DNA from: Pseudomonadota bacterium
Lineage (GTDB): Bacteria > Pseudomonadota > Gammaproteobacteria > Xanthomonadales > Rhodanobacteraceae
DNA length: 59,763 bases
Direction: 5' to 3'
NCBI GenBank assembly: GCA_018241365.1
Contig: JAFEDX010000214.1
Span: 1-59,763, forward strand
Each line of letters begins with the position of its first letter. Position 1 is the stretch's first letter. The notes under the pieces were generated by a model, which saw nothing but the letters and a program-made list of their open reading frames with translations, had not been told where the DNA came from and ran no database searches. Positions 43,424 through 53,217 of the stretch are shown in pieces. The translations under genes were made by a program, and so were the position numbers.

Positions 43424-43613
43424 GTGAAAAGTCAGGCCACGGAGCTCTTTGCCATGGATGGTGGCTCTAAGGACGTTCTGGTGTTTGCGCGCCGTCGAAC
43501 TTGATGTTTGCAGCGGCTTCTCTCGGAGCAGCGTTCATGGATGAACGCATGGTTTCGTGAAAAGCCAGGCCACGAAACTCCTTGCCATGGATGGTGGCCC
43601 TGGGCCGTTCTGG
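43424..43613. repeat. imperfect direct repeat pair (CCATGGATGGTGGC) between hprK and hpf
   Basis: Unit A (43424-43481) and unit B (43557-43613) share about 47 of 58 positions, including GTGAAAAGNCAGGCCACG and TTGCCATGGATGGTGGC. Unit B is preceded by a perfect palindrome, GCGTTCAT-GG-ATGAACGC (43531-43548). A shorter related piece is at about 37101-37126. The 347-base gap holds no convincing gene: a 71-codon minus-strand frame (43467-43682) is built almost entirely from the repeats. Confidence 0.75.
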
Positions 43614-43684
43614 CACACATGGCCGCGCGAATGCGGTCGCGTGTGCAACATCCATCAAGGCCGCGATCAGGGATGAATGCACCG

Positions 43685-44005
43685 CTACGCCATGTTGCGG
43701 ATGTCCTCGCGGCCGTGCGTGGTCCGCTTGTCCTTGTGCTTGCGGATCTGGGCATCGAGCTTGTCGAACAGCCCGTCGATCGCCGCGTACATGTCGTTGT
43801 CGACCATGTCCGCGTGCAGCACCTTGCCGGCAGCGGACAAGGTGGCTTCGGCACGATTGGCCAGGCGGTTCTTCTCCACTTCCAGCACCACGTTGAGCGA
43901 AGTCAGCTGATCGAATCGTCGCACGAGGCGTTCGCGGCGGGCGTCGATGTAGTCGCGCAGGGCCGGGGTGATTTCGATCTGGTGACCGCTGACCTGGAAT
44001 TGCAT
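43685..44005 (-). CDS. hpf: ribosome hibernation promoting factor
   Basis: A 106-residue short-form HPF/YfiA protein ('FQVSGHQIEITPALRDYIDA' at the N-terminus). Short forms help dimerise 70S ribosomes into inactive 100S particles in stationary phase. A GAGGAG ribosome site is present. It follows rpoN on the same strand, as in E. coli. A possible sigma54 site lies about 125 bases before its start, so sigma54 could drive it. Confidence 0.94.
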   Translation of the reverse strand: MQFQVSGHQIEITPALRDYIDARRERLVRRFDQLTSLNVVLEVEKNRLANRAEATLSAAGKVLHADMVDNDMYAAIDGLFDKLDAQIRKHKDKRTTHGREDIRNMA

Positions 44006-44130
44006 GATTGACTCCTCAGCATCAGGTGGTGGTGGAGGCCCGGGACCCTTCCCGGACCTGGCGTCATGGCGACGCCGGTTGTGAAAAAGTTTTGTCTGTA
44101 CTCCTTGTGATCGTGGCGGGTGGTGAAAGT

Positions 44131-44146
44131 TGCATCAAGCGTGCCG
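44131..44146 (-). promoter_or_regulatory. possible sigma54 promoter upstream of hpf
   Basis: On the minus strand the site reads CGGCACGCTTGATGCA, against the sigma54 consensus TGGCACG-N4-TTGCA. The invariant GG and GC dinucleotides are present at the correct spacing, and 10 of 12 specified positions match. It lies between the rpoN stop and the hpf start and would give a leader of about 115 bases. No enhancer-binding site was looked for successfully. Confidence 0.55.
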
Positions 44147-44183
44147 GAATCGGCGTGAACTTTTCGTTCCGGATGACTGGAGT

Positions 44184-45614
44184 TCAGTGCGCGCGCAGGC
44201 GTTCGCTGGAGCTTGGAATGCGCATCTGCTCGCGGTACTTGGCGACGGTGCGCCGCGCCACGCGGATGCCGCGCTCGTTCAATTCCTGGGTCAGGGTCTG
44301 GTCCGACAGCGGTTTGCGCGGATTCTCGCCGTCCACCAGCTTGCGGATCATGGCCTGGATCGCGGTGGCCGACGCGCTGCCGCCATCCTCGGTCGCCACG
44401 CTGGAGGAAAAGAAGTGCTTGAACTCGAAGGTCCCGCGCGGCGTGTGCAGGTACTTGCGCGTGGTGACGCGCGAAATGGTGGATTCGTGCATGCCGAGTT
44501 CCTCGGCGAGTTCGCGCATCACCAGCGGTTTCATCGCCTCCGGGCCGAAATCGAGAAAGGCGCTTTGCGTGCGCACGATCGCCGAGGCCACCTTGAACAA
44601 GGTGTCGGCGCGCGCTTCCAGGCTTTTCATCAGCCAGCGCGCTTCCTGCAACTGACCGCGCAGCCACGCCGCGTCGCCGCGCTGCGCGCGCGCGATCAGG
44701 CTGCAGTAGTGCTGGTTGATGGCCAGCCGCGGCTGGCAGTCGGGCGACAGCGACACGCGCCAGCGGCCGCCCATCTTGATCGCGTAGGCGTCCGGGGCGA
44801 TGTACTCCGCCGGGGCCGGGTCAAAGGCCGAACCCGGACGCGGATCGAGCGTCCGGATCAACGCGGCGGCGGTGGCGACGTCGTCTTCCGCTGCGCTCAT
44901 CTTCCTCGCGAGGCGGCCGAAGTCGCGCTTGGCCAGCAGGTCGAGTTCGCTGGCGACCATGCGCCGCGCCAGTTCGCGTCCTTCGGTTGCGGGATCGAGT
45001 TGTTCGAGCTGCGCGGCCAGGCAGTCGCCCAGGTCGAGGCTGGCGACGCCGGTCGGATCGAAATGTTGCACGCGCAGCCGCACGGCCTCGACCTCGTCCT
45101 TGCCGGCGGGCGATTCCAGCGTCTGCAAAGCGGCCAGCACGGGATCAAGGCCTTCGCGCAGATAGCCGTCTTCGTCCAGCGCGTCGATGATCGCCATCGC
45201 GATCACGTGCTCGCGTGCGCTGAAGCCCGAAAGATTGGCCTGCCATTGCAGATGCTGGTTCAGGCCTTCCGGCGCGGCATCCTGCGCTTCCGGAGCGTCG
45301 TCGTCATCGGAAGCGTGGCTGGACTTGGCCCACTCTTGCACCTGCGGTGAGTGTTCGTCCCACTGCTCGATGTCCTCGGCAGGCTCGACGGATTCCTCGT
45401 TGCCGGATGGTTCGGGGGCCTCGCCCGCGGCTTCGGCTTCGCCGCCTTCCTCGCCATCCATGCCGTCGAGTTCGATCAGCGGGTTGGCTTCCGCGAGTTC
45501 GCGCAGCTCCGCGGCCAGCTCCAGTTGGGATAGCTGCAGCAACCGGATCGCCTGCTGCAGTTGCGGCGTCAGGGACAGCGTCTGCGATTGGCGAAGCTGG
45601 ATGCCTGGCTTCAT
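44184..45614 (-). CDS. rpoN: RNA polymerase sigma-54 factor
   Basis: A 476-residue sigma54. Region I is 'LRQSQTLSLTPQLQQAIRLL', followed by the acidic region II (residues about 55-115, rich in Glu and Asp). Region III holds the core-binding and DNA-binding parts, ending in the RpoN box 'ARRTVAKYREQ' near the C-terminus. It directs RNA polymerase to -24/-12 promoters and needs an activator. It sits between lptB and hpf, an order conserved from E. coli. Confidence 0.96.
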   Translation of the reverse strand: MKPGIQLRQSQTLSLTPQLQQAIRLLQLSQLELAAELRELAEANPLIELDGMDGEEGGEAEAAGEAPEPSGNEESVEPAEDIEQWDEHSPQVQEWAKSSHASDDDDAPEAQDAAPEGLNQHLQWQANLSGFSAREHVIAMAIIDALDEDGYLREGLDPVLAALQTLESPAGKDEVEAVRLRVQHFDPTGVASLDLGDCLAAQLEQLDPATEGRELARRMVASELDLLAKRDFGRLARKMSAAEDDVATAAALIRTLDPRPGSAFDPAPAEYIAPDAYAIKMGGRWRVSLSPDCQPRLAINQHYCSLIARAQRGDAAWLRGQLQEARWLMKSLEARADTLFKVASAIVRTQSAFLDFGPEAMKPLVMRELAEELGMHESTISRVTTRKYLHTPRGTFEFKHFFSSSVATEDGGSASATAIQAMIRKLVDGENPRKPLSDQTLTQELNERGIRVARRTVAKYREQMRIPSSSERLRAH

Positions 45615-45710
45615 GGCGACATTCGTGGACAGTCGCCTGCATCCTATCTCACTGCATCCCGCGGCGGTAGTGCGTGGGCACGCATCTTGCTTGCCGGACT
45701 ATGCCACGCG

Positions 45711-46430
45711 TCACATCCGGAACTCGTGGCCGAGGTACACCTCGCGTACCTGCTTGTGGGCGAGGATTTCCGCGGGGGTGCCGCGCGCCAGCACCTTGCC
45801 CTCGTTGAGGATGTAGGCGTGCTCGCAGATGCCCAGCGCCTCGCGCACGTTGTGGTCGGTGACCAGCACGCCGATGCCGCGGTCGCGCAGGTGCCGCACG
45901 ATGCGCTGGATTTCGCCCACCGAGATCGGATCGACGCCGGCGAAGGGTTCGTCCAGCAGCATGAAGCGCGGGTTCGCCGCCAGCGCGCGCGCGATTTCGA
46001 CGCGCCGGCGCTCGCCGCCCGACAGGCTGATGCCCTTCTGGCCGGCGATGTGGCTGATCTTCAGTTCGTCGAGCAAGGCTTCGAGTTCGCCGCGGCGCTG
46101 TGATGCGGTGAGCTCGGGGCGCAGTTCCAGCACCGCCAGCACGTTGTCGGCGACCGAAAGCCGCCGGAACACCGAGGCTTCCTGCGGCAGGTAACCGATG
46201 CCCTTGCGCGCGCGCTGGTGCATCGGCAGGCCGGTGATGTCCTCGCCATCCAGCGTGATGCGGCCGCCGTCGGGCTCGATCAGCCCGACCACCATGTAGA
46301 AGCAGGTGGTCTTGCCGGCACCGTTGGGTCCGAGCAGGCCGACGACTTCGCCCTGGCGGATTTCGAAGCCGAAATCCTGCACGACCTGGCGCGTGCGGAA
46401 ACTCTTCTGCAGGCCTTGCGCGACCAGCAT
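45711..46430 (-). CDS. lptB: LPS export ATPase LptB
   Basis: A 239-residue ABC ATPase: Walker A '[13 protein letters not shown]', Q-loop '[10 protein letters not shown]', ABC signature '[10 protein letters not shown]' and Walker B '[14 protein letters not shown]'. With LptF and LptG, which are not in the window, it powers LPS extraction from the inner membrane, and LptC and LptA carry LPS onward. The gene starts 3 bases after lptA. A 96-base gap to rpoN contains no gene. Confidence 0.96.
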   Translation of the reverse strand: MLVAQGLQKSFRTRQVVQDFGFEIRQGEVVGLLGPNGAGKTTCFYMVVGLIEPDGGRITLDGEDITGLPMHQRARKGIGYLPQEASVFRRLSVADNVLAVLELRPELTASQRRGELEALLDELKISHIAGQKGISLSGGERRRVEIARALAANPRFMLLDEPFAGVDPISVGEIQRIVRHLRDRGIGVLVTDHNVREALGICEHAYILNEGKVLARGTPAEILAHKQVREVYLGHEFRM

Positions 46431-46433
46431 GGA

Positions 46434-47027
46434 TCAACGCTTTCCGCTGGTCGAGGCCGGCGCCGGCGTCGCCGCCGCGGGTTTGGCGCTTGCCGGCGCG
46501 GGCTTGCTGCGCGGCTGCAGCGTGATGTGCACGCGGCCGCCGGCTGCCGGCGAACCCTGGATTTCCCCCGTGTCGGTGTTGTAGGTCAGCTTGTCGCCGT
46601 GGAACTCGCCACGACCCTGCTGCACCACCACCGCGTTGCCGGTCAGGATCACGGTGTTCTCGGAAACCTTGTAGTCGATCGTGGCAGCCTGCCCGTGCAC
46701 CTGCGTGCCGTTGTCCTGGGTCTGCCGGAAACGCGCGGGGCTGCCGGTCAACACCACGCGTTGCCATTGGCTGGTGTCGTTGGGGTCGGTGTAACCCGTG
46801 GCCTGCGCGCCGTCCGCATGGAAGCTGCCCTGGTCCATCGTGACGCTGCCGGTGAAGGTGATCTTGCCGCTGTCCTGGCTGCCGGCAAATGAACTGGCAT
46901 TGATGTTGATCGGCTGGTTCTTGTCCGTTTGCCTGGCCTGTGCGCCGCCACACGCGCACAGCACCGCGGCCAGCAGCATCAACAAGTCAACGCGTACGGG
47001 AATGCGGCGTGAGCGTGGCGTGGACAT
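46434..47027 (-). CDS. lptA: LPS periplasmic bridge protein LptA
   Basis: A 197-residue periplasmic protein with a signal peptide ('DLLMLLAAVLCACGGAQA') and an OstA/LptA jellyroll ('PININASSFAGSQDSGKITF' and 'NTVILTGNAVVVQQGRGEFH'). It forms the bridge between LptC and LptD. A Pro/Ala-rich C-terminal tail of about 25 residues is longer than in E. coli LptA. The start overlaps the lptC 3' end by 41 bases, which is unusually long and implies tight coupling. Confidence 0.92.
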   Translation of the reverse strand: MSTPRSRRIPVRVDLLMLLAAVLCACGGAQARQTDKNQPININASSFAGSQDSGKITFTGSVTMDQGSFHADGAQATGYTDPNDTSQWQRVVLTGSPARFRQTQDNGTQVHGQAATIDYKVSENTVILTGNAVVVQQGRGEFHGDKLTYNTDTGEIQGSPAAGGRVHITLQPRSKPAPASAKPAAATPAPASTSGKR

Positions 47028-47565
47028 CGGAGAGCAACTCCAGGGTGCGGGTATTGAAGTCGGCCTTCATGCCGGTGCCGCGCAGTATAGAGCCGGGCTC
47101 CTGAATCACGCTGGGCGCCGCGGTGGCCATGCGCCTGTCCTGGGTCCACACGGTGGCATCGGCGGTGTGGATCTCGGCCTCGGAAATGGTTTTGGTGGGC
47201 GGCCGGCGCAAGTCCACCTTGCCAAGCAGCTTCACGGTGTTGTTGTCGGCGCTGATCCAGGCGTACTGTGAGGTGCCGTCCCAGTCGGAGCCGTCGCCGG
47301 CCACGAAGAAGTACTTGGGTGCGTTGACATACAGGGAATCGTTGCCTTCGCGGCGCGCGAGGTGCGGCGCGGTCATGGTGAAGGCGAGCTTGCCGTCCTG
47401 GCCGAAGGCGTGCAGGGTGAAATCATCGAGTTCGTAGCTCGAGCGCGGTGGGCCGATGATCGCGACCGGCTTGGGCGGCGGGCGCAGCCACCACACCAGC
47501 AATTGCGTGATGGCGGCGCCTATGACCAGCACCACCAGCCAGAAAACGGTGCGCCTGTCCCTCAT
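46987..47565 (-). CDS. lptC: LPS export protein LptC
   Basis: A 192-residue bitopic inner-membrane protein: one N-terminal membrane helix ('FWLVVLVIGAAITQLLVWWL'), then the periplasmic LptC domain ('SSYELDDFTLHAFGQDGKLA', 'FTMTAPHLARREGN'). It receives LPS from LptB2FG and hands it to LptA. The start overlaps the kdsC stop (ATGA). Confidence 0.93.
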   Translation of the reverse strand: MRDRRTVFWLVVLVIGAAITQLLVWWLRPPPKPVAIIGPPRSSYELDDFTLHAFGQDGKLAFTMTAPHLARREGNDSLYVNAPKYFFVAGDGSDWDGTSQYAWISADNNTVKLLGKVDLRRPPTKTISEAEIHTADATVWTQDRRMATAAPSVIQEPGSILRGTGMKADFNTRTLELLSDVHATLTPHSRTR

Positions 47566-48077
47566 GCGTCCTGCGCCGCCAGGATCAGGTCGCAGGCTTC
47601 GCGCGCTGCGCCATGGCCGCCCTGCGCACGGGTCCGCCAGTGCGCTGCCTGCACCACTTCCGGGCGTGCGTTGCCCACCGCGATCGCAAAGCCGCAGATC
47701 GACATCGGTGCAAGATCGGGCGCGTCATCGCCGACGTAGCAGGCTTGCTCGCCCGTGAGTCCGATCGCCTGCAGGATGTCACGCAGGCACGCGAGCTTGT
47801 CGGCCTTGCCCTGGTACACGTGGTCGATGCCGAGCTGCTCCGCGCGCAGTTCCACCGCGCGGCTGACGCGCGTGCTGATGATCGCTACCTCGATGCCGTG
47901 TTCACGCAGGCGCTTGATGCCGAGTCCGTCGTGCACGTGGAAGGTCTTGATCTCGCGGCCGTCCTCGGTGAGCCACAGGCGCCCGTCCGTGAGCGTGCCG
48001 TCCACGTCGAACGCGACCAGCTTGATCTTCGCGGCGCGGGCACGGATTTCGGCGGGAATGTCGGTGTGGTTTGGCAT
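47562..48077 (-). CDS. kdsC: 3-deoxy-D-manno-octulosonate-8-phosphate phosphatase
   Basis: A 172-residue HAD phosphatase that removes phosphate from Kdo-8-phosphate. HAD motif I is 'VAFDVDGTLTDG', motif II 'VAIISTR', and motif IV 'CYVGDDAPDLAPM'. It works right after the synthase in Kdo synthesis and right before activation for lipid A-core assembly. The start at 48077 gives family length; the frame extends a further 15 codons upstream. A palindromic element sits between it and kdsD. Confidence 0.94.
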   Translation of the reverse strand: MPNHTDIPAEIRARAAKIKLVAFDVDGTLTDGRLWLTEDGREIKTFHVHDGLGIKRLREHGIEVAIISTRVSRAVELRAEQLGIDHVYQGKADKLACLRDILQAIGLTGEQACYVGDDAPDLAPMSICGFAIAVGNARPEVVQAAHWRTRAQGGHGAAREACDLILAAQDA

Positions 48078-48126
48078 CGGGAATGGGTCGGGGTACCTCG
48101 AGCGAGGCGGGGAGCATAGCAACTCT

Positions 48127-48248
48127 CGTCATTCCGGACGCCGCGCAGCGGCGATCCGGAATCCATTTTGGCCGTGGCAGAAACAGGAAAATCAAAATGG
48201 ATTCCGGGTTCCGCATCCGATGAAGCCGGATGCGGCCCCGGAATGACG
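48127..48248. repeat. CGTCATTCCGG-type palindromic element, copy 2
   Basis: CGTCATTCCGG and ATCCGGAATCCATTTTG on the left face CAAAATGGATTCCGG and CCCCGGAATGACG on the right. The ends and inner arms match copy 1 at 8284-8389. It fills the kdsC-kdsD gap (208 bases). No gene lies in the gap. Confidence 0.85.
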
Positions 48249-48285
48249 ACGGACTTTTATGCTTTCGAGTCCTGAGTCCCGGTTC

Positions 48286-49308
48286 TCAAACCACCCGTGC
48301 GCGAAGGAGATCATGGATGTTCAGCGCCCCGACCACCTGTTGCGCGGCATCCACCACCAGCAGCGCGTGGATCTTGTGTGCTTCCATCAGCTGCGCGGCT
48401 TCGGCCGCCAGCTTGTCGGGTCCGATCACCTTGGGATGGCGGCTCATCGAGTGGCTGACCGAGACGCTGCGCAGGTCCACGCCGTGGTCGTCCAGCGTAC
48501 GGCGCAGGTCGCCGTCGGTGAATACGCCGATCAGCTTGCCGGCGTTGTCCACGACCGCGGTCATGCCGAGCCCCTTGCGCGACATTTCCATGAGGGCTTC
48601 GGTGAGGGTGGCGTCGGCGTGCACCTTGGGGATCGCCTCGCCGGTGTGCATCACGTCGGAGATCTTGAGCAGGCGGCGGCCCAGCGCGCCGGCCGGGTGC
48701 GAGCGCGCGAAGTCGTCGGCGGTGAAACCGCGCGCTTCCAGCAGCGCGATCGCCAGCGCATCGCCCAGCACCAGCGCCGCGGTGGTGCTGGCGGTGGGCG
48801 CGAGCCCGAGCGGGCAGGCCTCGATGGAAACGCTGGCGTCGAGGTGGGCGTCGGCGTCGCGCGCCAGCGACGAGCGCGGATTGCCGGTCATCGCGATCAG
48901 CGCGTTGCCCTGCCGCTTGAGGAACGGCAGGATGGTCAGGACTTCCTCGGTTTCGCCCGAATAGGAGATCAGCAACACCACGTCGTGCTGCGTGATCATG
49001 CCGATGTCGCCGTGGCTGGCTTCACCCGGGTGCACGAAGAACGCCGGCGTCCCGGTGGAGGCCAGGGTGGCGGCGATCTTGCGCGCGATGTGGCCGGATT
49101 TGCCCATGCCGGAAACCACCACGCGCCCCGAGCAGGCCAGGACCAGTTGGCAGGCACGGCTGAAATCGCCGTCGATGCGCGGGTCGAGGGCCGTGATCGC
49201 GCCTGCTTCGATGCCGATGACCTTGCGTGCGCTCGCGACCAGCGCGGCGCGATCGTGCCCGGGGCCGGAAAATTTCCGCGCGGAAGCTGGAGCGGTGCGC
49301 GCATTCAT
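48286..49308 (-). CDS. kdsD: D-arabinose-5-phosphate isomerase
   Basis: A 340-residue enzyme that makes arabinose-5-phosphate, the first precursor of Kdo. An SIS domain ('VVVSGMGKSGHIARKIAATL', 'GEASHGDIGMI', 'ISYSGETEEVL') is followed by two CBS domains ('VMHTGEAIPKVHADATLTEA', 'VIGPDKLAAEAAQLMEAHKI'). It is first in the kdsD-kdsC-lptCAB run. The ATG at 49308 follows GAGGAG; an ATG eight codons upstream is possible. Confidence 0.95.
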   Translation of the reverse strand: MNARTAPASARKFSGPGHDRAALVASARKVIGIEAGAITALDPRIDGDFSRACQLVLACSGRVVVSGMGKSGHIARKIAATLASTGTPAFFVHPGEASHGDIGMITQHDVVLLISYSGETEEVLTILPFLKRQGNALIAMTGNPRSSLARDADAHLDASVSIEACPLGLAPTASTTAALVLGDALAIALLEARGFTADDFARSHPAGALGRRLLKISDVMHTGEAIPKVHADATLTEALMEMSRKGLGMTAVVDNAGKLIGVFTDGDLRRTLDDHGVDLRSVSVSHSMSRHPKVIGPDKLAAEAAQLMEAHKIHALLVVDAAQQVVGALNIHDLLRARVV

Positions 49309-49453
49309 GCGGGTGTACTCCTCGGTCGGCATTCTGCCATTGCGCGATTTCCAGTAAGATCGCGGGTTGTCATTGTACAGGCGGTGAACGGGTCTTCCAC
49401 GCATCCCCCGGTGTGAAGGCGGTCACGCTTGGGCCTCCGTTCGAGTACGGTTC

Positions 49454-50949
<1,496 letters not shown>

Positions 50950-50973
50950 CGTCCGTGCATGTACCGTACGGCG

Positions 50974-51810
50974 CTACTTGCGCGTGCGGTACGGTTCCGC
51001 ATCCACCGCGATGAATTGCGGTTCTTCGCCGTCGAGCCGCAGCGCGGTCAGTTTGCCGCCCCATACGCAGCCGGTGTCGAGCGCGTAGATGCCGAGTCCG
51101 GCGAAACGCCCCAGCGCGGACCAGTGCCCGCACACGATGCGGGTATCGCGTACCCGGACGCCGGGCACCTCGAACCATGGATACAGCCCCGCGCGTTGCG
51201 ACCCCGGCGGACCCTTGGCGTCGAAGTCGATGCGCCCGTTGACGTCGCAGTAACGCATGCGGGTGAAGATGTTGATCGCGGCGCGCAGGCGGTCCTGGCC
51301 ATGCAGTTTCGAAGACCAGCGTGCGGGGCGATTGCCGAACATCCGCTGCAGCAACGCCTTGTGGCCGGGCCCGCGCAAGGCACGCTCGACTTCGCCCGCC
51401 ACATGCAGCGCCTGTTTCAGCGTCCACGCCGGCGCCAGTCCTGCGTGTACCAGCATGAAACCCAGCGCAGGATCGTGATGCGCGAGGTTCTGGTGGCGCA
51501 GCCATTCGAGCAGTTGTGCGGCGTCTTCGGCTTCCAGCACCCGGCGCAGGTCGGGATTGGTGCGCGCGCGTGCTTCGGGCTCGCGTTCGCCCACCGCAAG
51601 CAGGCTCAGGTCGTGGTTGCCCAGCGTGACGATGCAATGTTCGCGCAAACCGTGGATCAGCCGCAGCACTTCCAGCGACTGGTTGCCGCGGTTGACCAGG
51701 TCGCCACAAAACCACAGGCGATCCGCCGCGGGATCGAAACGCAGCTTCTCCAGCAGGCGCTGCAGTTCCGGATAGCACCCTTGCACATCGCCGATCGCAT
51801 AGATGGCCAC
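50974..51810 (-). CDS. apaH: bis(5'-nucleosyl)-tetraphosphatase, symmetrical (ApaH)
   Basis: A 278-residue calcineurin-like phosphoesterase with 'YAIGDVQGC', 'FCGDLVNRG' and '[14 protein letters not shown]' metal-binding motifs. It splits Ap4A to two ADP and removes Np4N caps from RNA in E. coli. It starts with GTG at 51810 ('[12 protein letters not shown]'), which gives family length; the frame is open further upstream into apaG. It is last in the lptD to apaH run. Confidence 0.93.
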   Translation of the reverse strand: MAIYAIGDVQGCYPELQRLLEKLRFDPAADRLWFCGDLVNRGNQSLEVLRLIHGLREHCIVTLGNHDLSLLAVGEREPEARARTNPDLRRVLEAEDAAQLLEWLRHQNLAHHDPALGFMLVHAGLAPAWTLKQALHVAGEVERALRGPGHKALLQRMFGNRPARWSSKLHGQDRLRAAINIFTRMRYCDVNGRIDFDAKGPPGSQRAGLYPWFEVPGVRVRDTRIVCGHWSALGRFAGLGIYALDTGCVWGGKLTALRLDGEEPQFIAVDAEPYRTRK

Positions 51811-51829
51811 GCGCGCTTTCCGGCCGGTG

Positions 51830-52252
51830 TCAGTGCAAGGTGCGCGGGACGGACAACACGAATTCGGGAATCGGAACCTCGAAATCGGTGCCGTCGTCGG
51901 CGTGGAACAGGTAGGCGCCACGCATGGTGCCGACCTGGGTTTCCAGTACTGCGCCTGAGGTATAGCTGTAGTGTTCGCCCGGCTGCAGGCGCGGCTGCTC
52001 GCCCACCACGCCGTCGCCGCGCACTTCCTCGACCTTGCCGTTGGCGTCGGTGATGACCCAGTGGCGGGTCTGCAGGCGGACCGGCATCACGCCGAGGTTG
52101 CGCAGCGTGACCACGTAGGCGAACACATAGCGATTCGACTCCGGCTTGGATTGCTCGGCGACGTAACGTGCCTCGACCTCGACCTCGACCGCGTACGGTT
52201 CGGGTTCACGGGGATCGCGCGGTTTGTCGCTGGTGGCGGGCCGGGGACTCAT
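51830..52252 (-). CDS. apaG: ApaG domain protein
   Basis: A 140-residue ApaG protein (fibronectin III-like fold), slightly longer than the usual 125. The core blocks 'VFAYVVTLRNLGVMPVRLQT', 'VVGEQPRLQPGEHYSYTSG' and 'GTMRGAYLFHADDG' are intact. Its function in bacteria is not settled, though it may bind nucleotides or aid Co/Mg resistance. The start overlaps the rsmA stop (ATGA); apaH follows 19 bases on. Confidence 0.92.
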   Translation of the reverse strand: MSPRPATSDKPRDPREPEPYAVEVEVEARYVAEQSKPESNRYVFAYVVTLRNLGVMPVRLQTRHWVITDANGKVEEVRGDGVVGEQPRLQPGEHYSYTSGAVLETQVGTMRGAYLFHADDGTDFEVPIPEFVLSVPRTLH

Positions 52253-53070
52253 TGGCTGGCATTGTCCGCGAGATTCGGGCCGGGCTGCAAGCCTGATGCT
52301 GGCATGCGTTGCGCGAGCGCGACATATCCCCGCGGGGCCACGTTTTCCGCACGCATGCGCGGGTCGATTCCGGCAGCGTCGATCGCGGCGGCGTCCATGA
52401 GTCCGCGCAACGCGTTCGAGAGGGTCTTGCGGCGCTGGTTGAAGGCGGCGCGCACGACCGCGTCGATGGCGTGCGCGAGCGCGGGATCGGGGCGCTGGTC
52501 CGGCGGCAGCGGAGTCAGGCGCACCACGGCGGATTCCACTTTGGGCGGCGGGCGGAACGCGCCCGGCGCGACACGCAGCAGCGGTTCGACCTTGCAGGCG
52601 AGTTGCAACATCACGGACAACCGACCGTAGACCTTGCCGCCCGGGGCGGCGGCCATGCGATCCACGACTTCCTTTTGCAGCATGAAATGCATGTCGGTGA
52701 TTGCGTCGGCATGTGCGAGGCAGTGGAACAGGATGGGGCTGGACACGTAGTAGGGCAGGTTGCCGGCGAGGCGCAGCTTGCCGCCCTTCGCGAGTGCAGA
52801 CAGGTCGACCTTCAGCGCGTCGGCGTGGATGACCTCGAGTTCGCCGACGCCGGCCGCGCGTGCGCACAGCGGTTCAATCAGATCGGTGTCCAGTTCGATT
52901 GCCGTCAAATGTCCGGCGGCTTTCAGCAGCGGCAACGTCAACGCGCCTTCACCGGGACCGATCTCGACGACGCGATCGCCGGGTTGAGGCGCGATCGCGG
53001 CCACGATGCGCTCGATCACGCCGCGTTCGTGCAGGAAGTGCTGGCCGTAGTGTTTCTTGGGGCGTGGCAA
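52249..53070 (-). CDS. rsmA: 16S rRNA dimethyladenosine transferase RsmA (KsgA)
   Basis: A 273-residue SAM-dependent enzyme that dimethylates A1518 and A1519 of 16S rRNA. 'KKHYGQHFLHERGVIERIVA', 'VVEIGPGEGALTLPLL' and the catalytic 'AGNLPYYVSSPILF' are present. The best start is a TTG (53070, 'LPRPKKHYGQ') with AGGG eight bases upstream. The frame stays open to an ATG at 53139, but that part would read through a palindromic repeat and is not needed. Confidence 0.93.
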   Translation of the reverse strand: MPRPKKHYGQHFLHERGVIERIVAAIAPQPGDRVVEIGPGEGALTLPLLKAAGHLTAIELDTDLIEPLCARAAGVGELEVIHADALKVDLSALAKGGKLRLAGNLPYYVSSPILFHCLAHADAITDMHFMLQKEVVDRMAAAPGGKVYGRLSVMLQLACKVEPLLRVAPGAFRPPPKVESAVVRLTPLPPDQRPDPALAHAIDAVVRAAFNQRRKTLSNALRGLMDAAAIDAAGIDPRMRAENVAPRGYVALAQRMPASGLQPGPNLADNASQ

Positions 53071-53082
53071 GACAAGAGCCCT

Positions 53083-53217
53083 TTGACGCGGATCAACGCG
53101 GATGGACGCAGATAGAGCGAAGAACAAAAACTTCGACACGGATCAGAGCGGACGAAACAGATAGGGCAAATAGCCCTTCAGCTCTATCAGATTTTATCCG
53201 CGTGAATCCGCGTCAAG
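53083..53217. repeat. CGCGGATCAACGCGGAT-type palindrome, copy 2
   Basis: The element starts TTGACGCGGATCAACGCGGA and ends ATCCGCGTGAATCCGCGTCAA, with a 12-bp inverted repeat at the tips and a second pair (CGCAGATAGAG/CTCTATCAG) inside. Family copy 1 is at 20832-20903. It lies between rsmA and pdxA and encodes the last residues and stop of pdxA. Confidence 0.87.

Noticed and set aside
43467-43682. 71-codon frame just after hpf on the minus strand.
   Set aside because: It is built from the direct repeat pair and has no recognisable fold or homologue pattern; coding is possible but unsupported.
50963-50995. ACCGTAC/GTACGGT inverted repeat between murA and apaH as a terminator.
   Set aside because: The stem is only 7 bp with a 19-base loop, has no T tract and overlaps the apaH coding end.
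53071-53139. Upstream extension of rsmA to the ATG at 53139.
   Set aside because: The extra 23 codons are read from the palindromic repeat and are absent from the family; the TTG start fits length and ribosome site.
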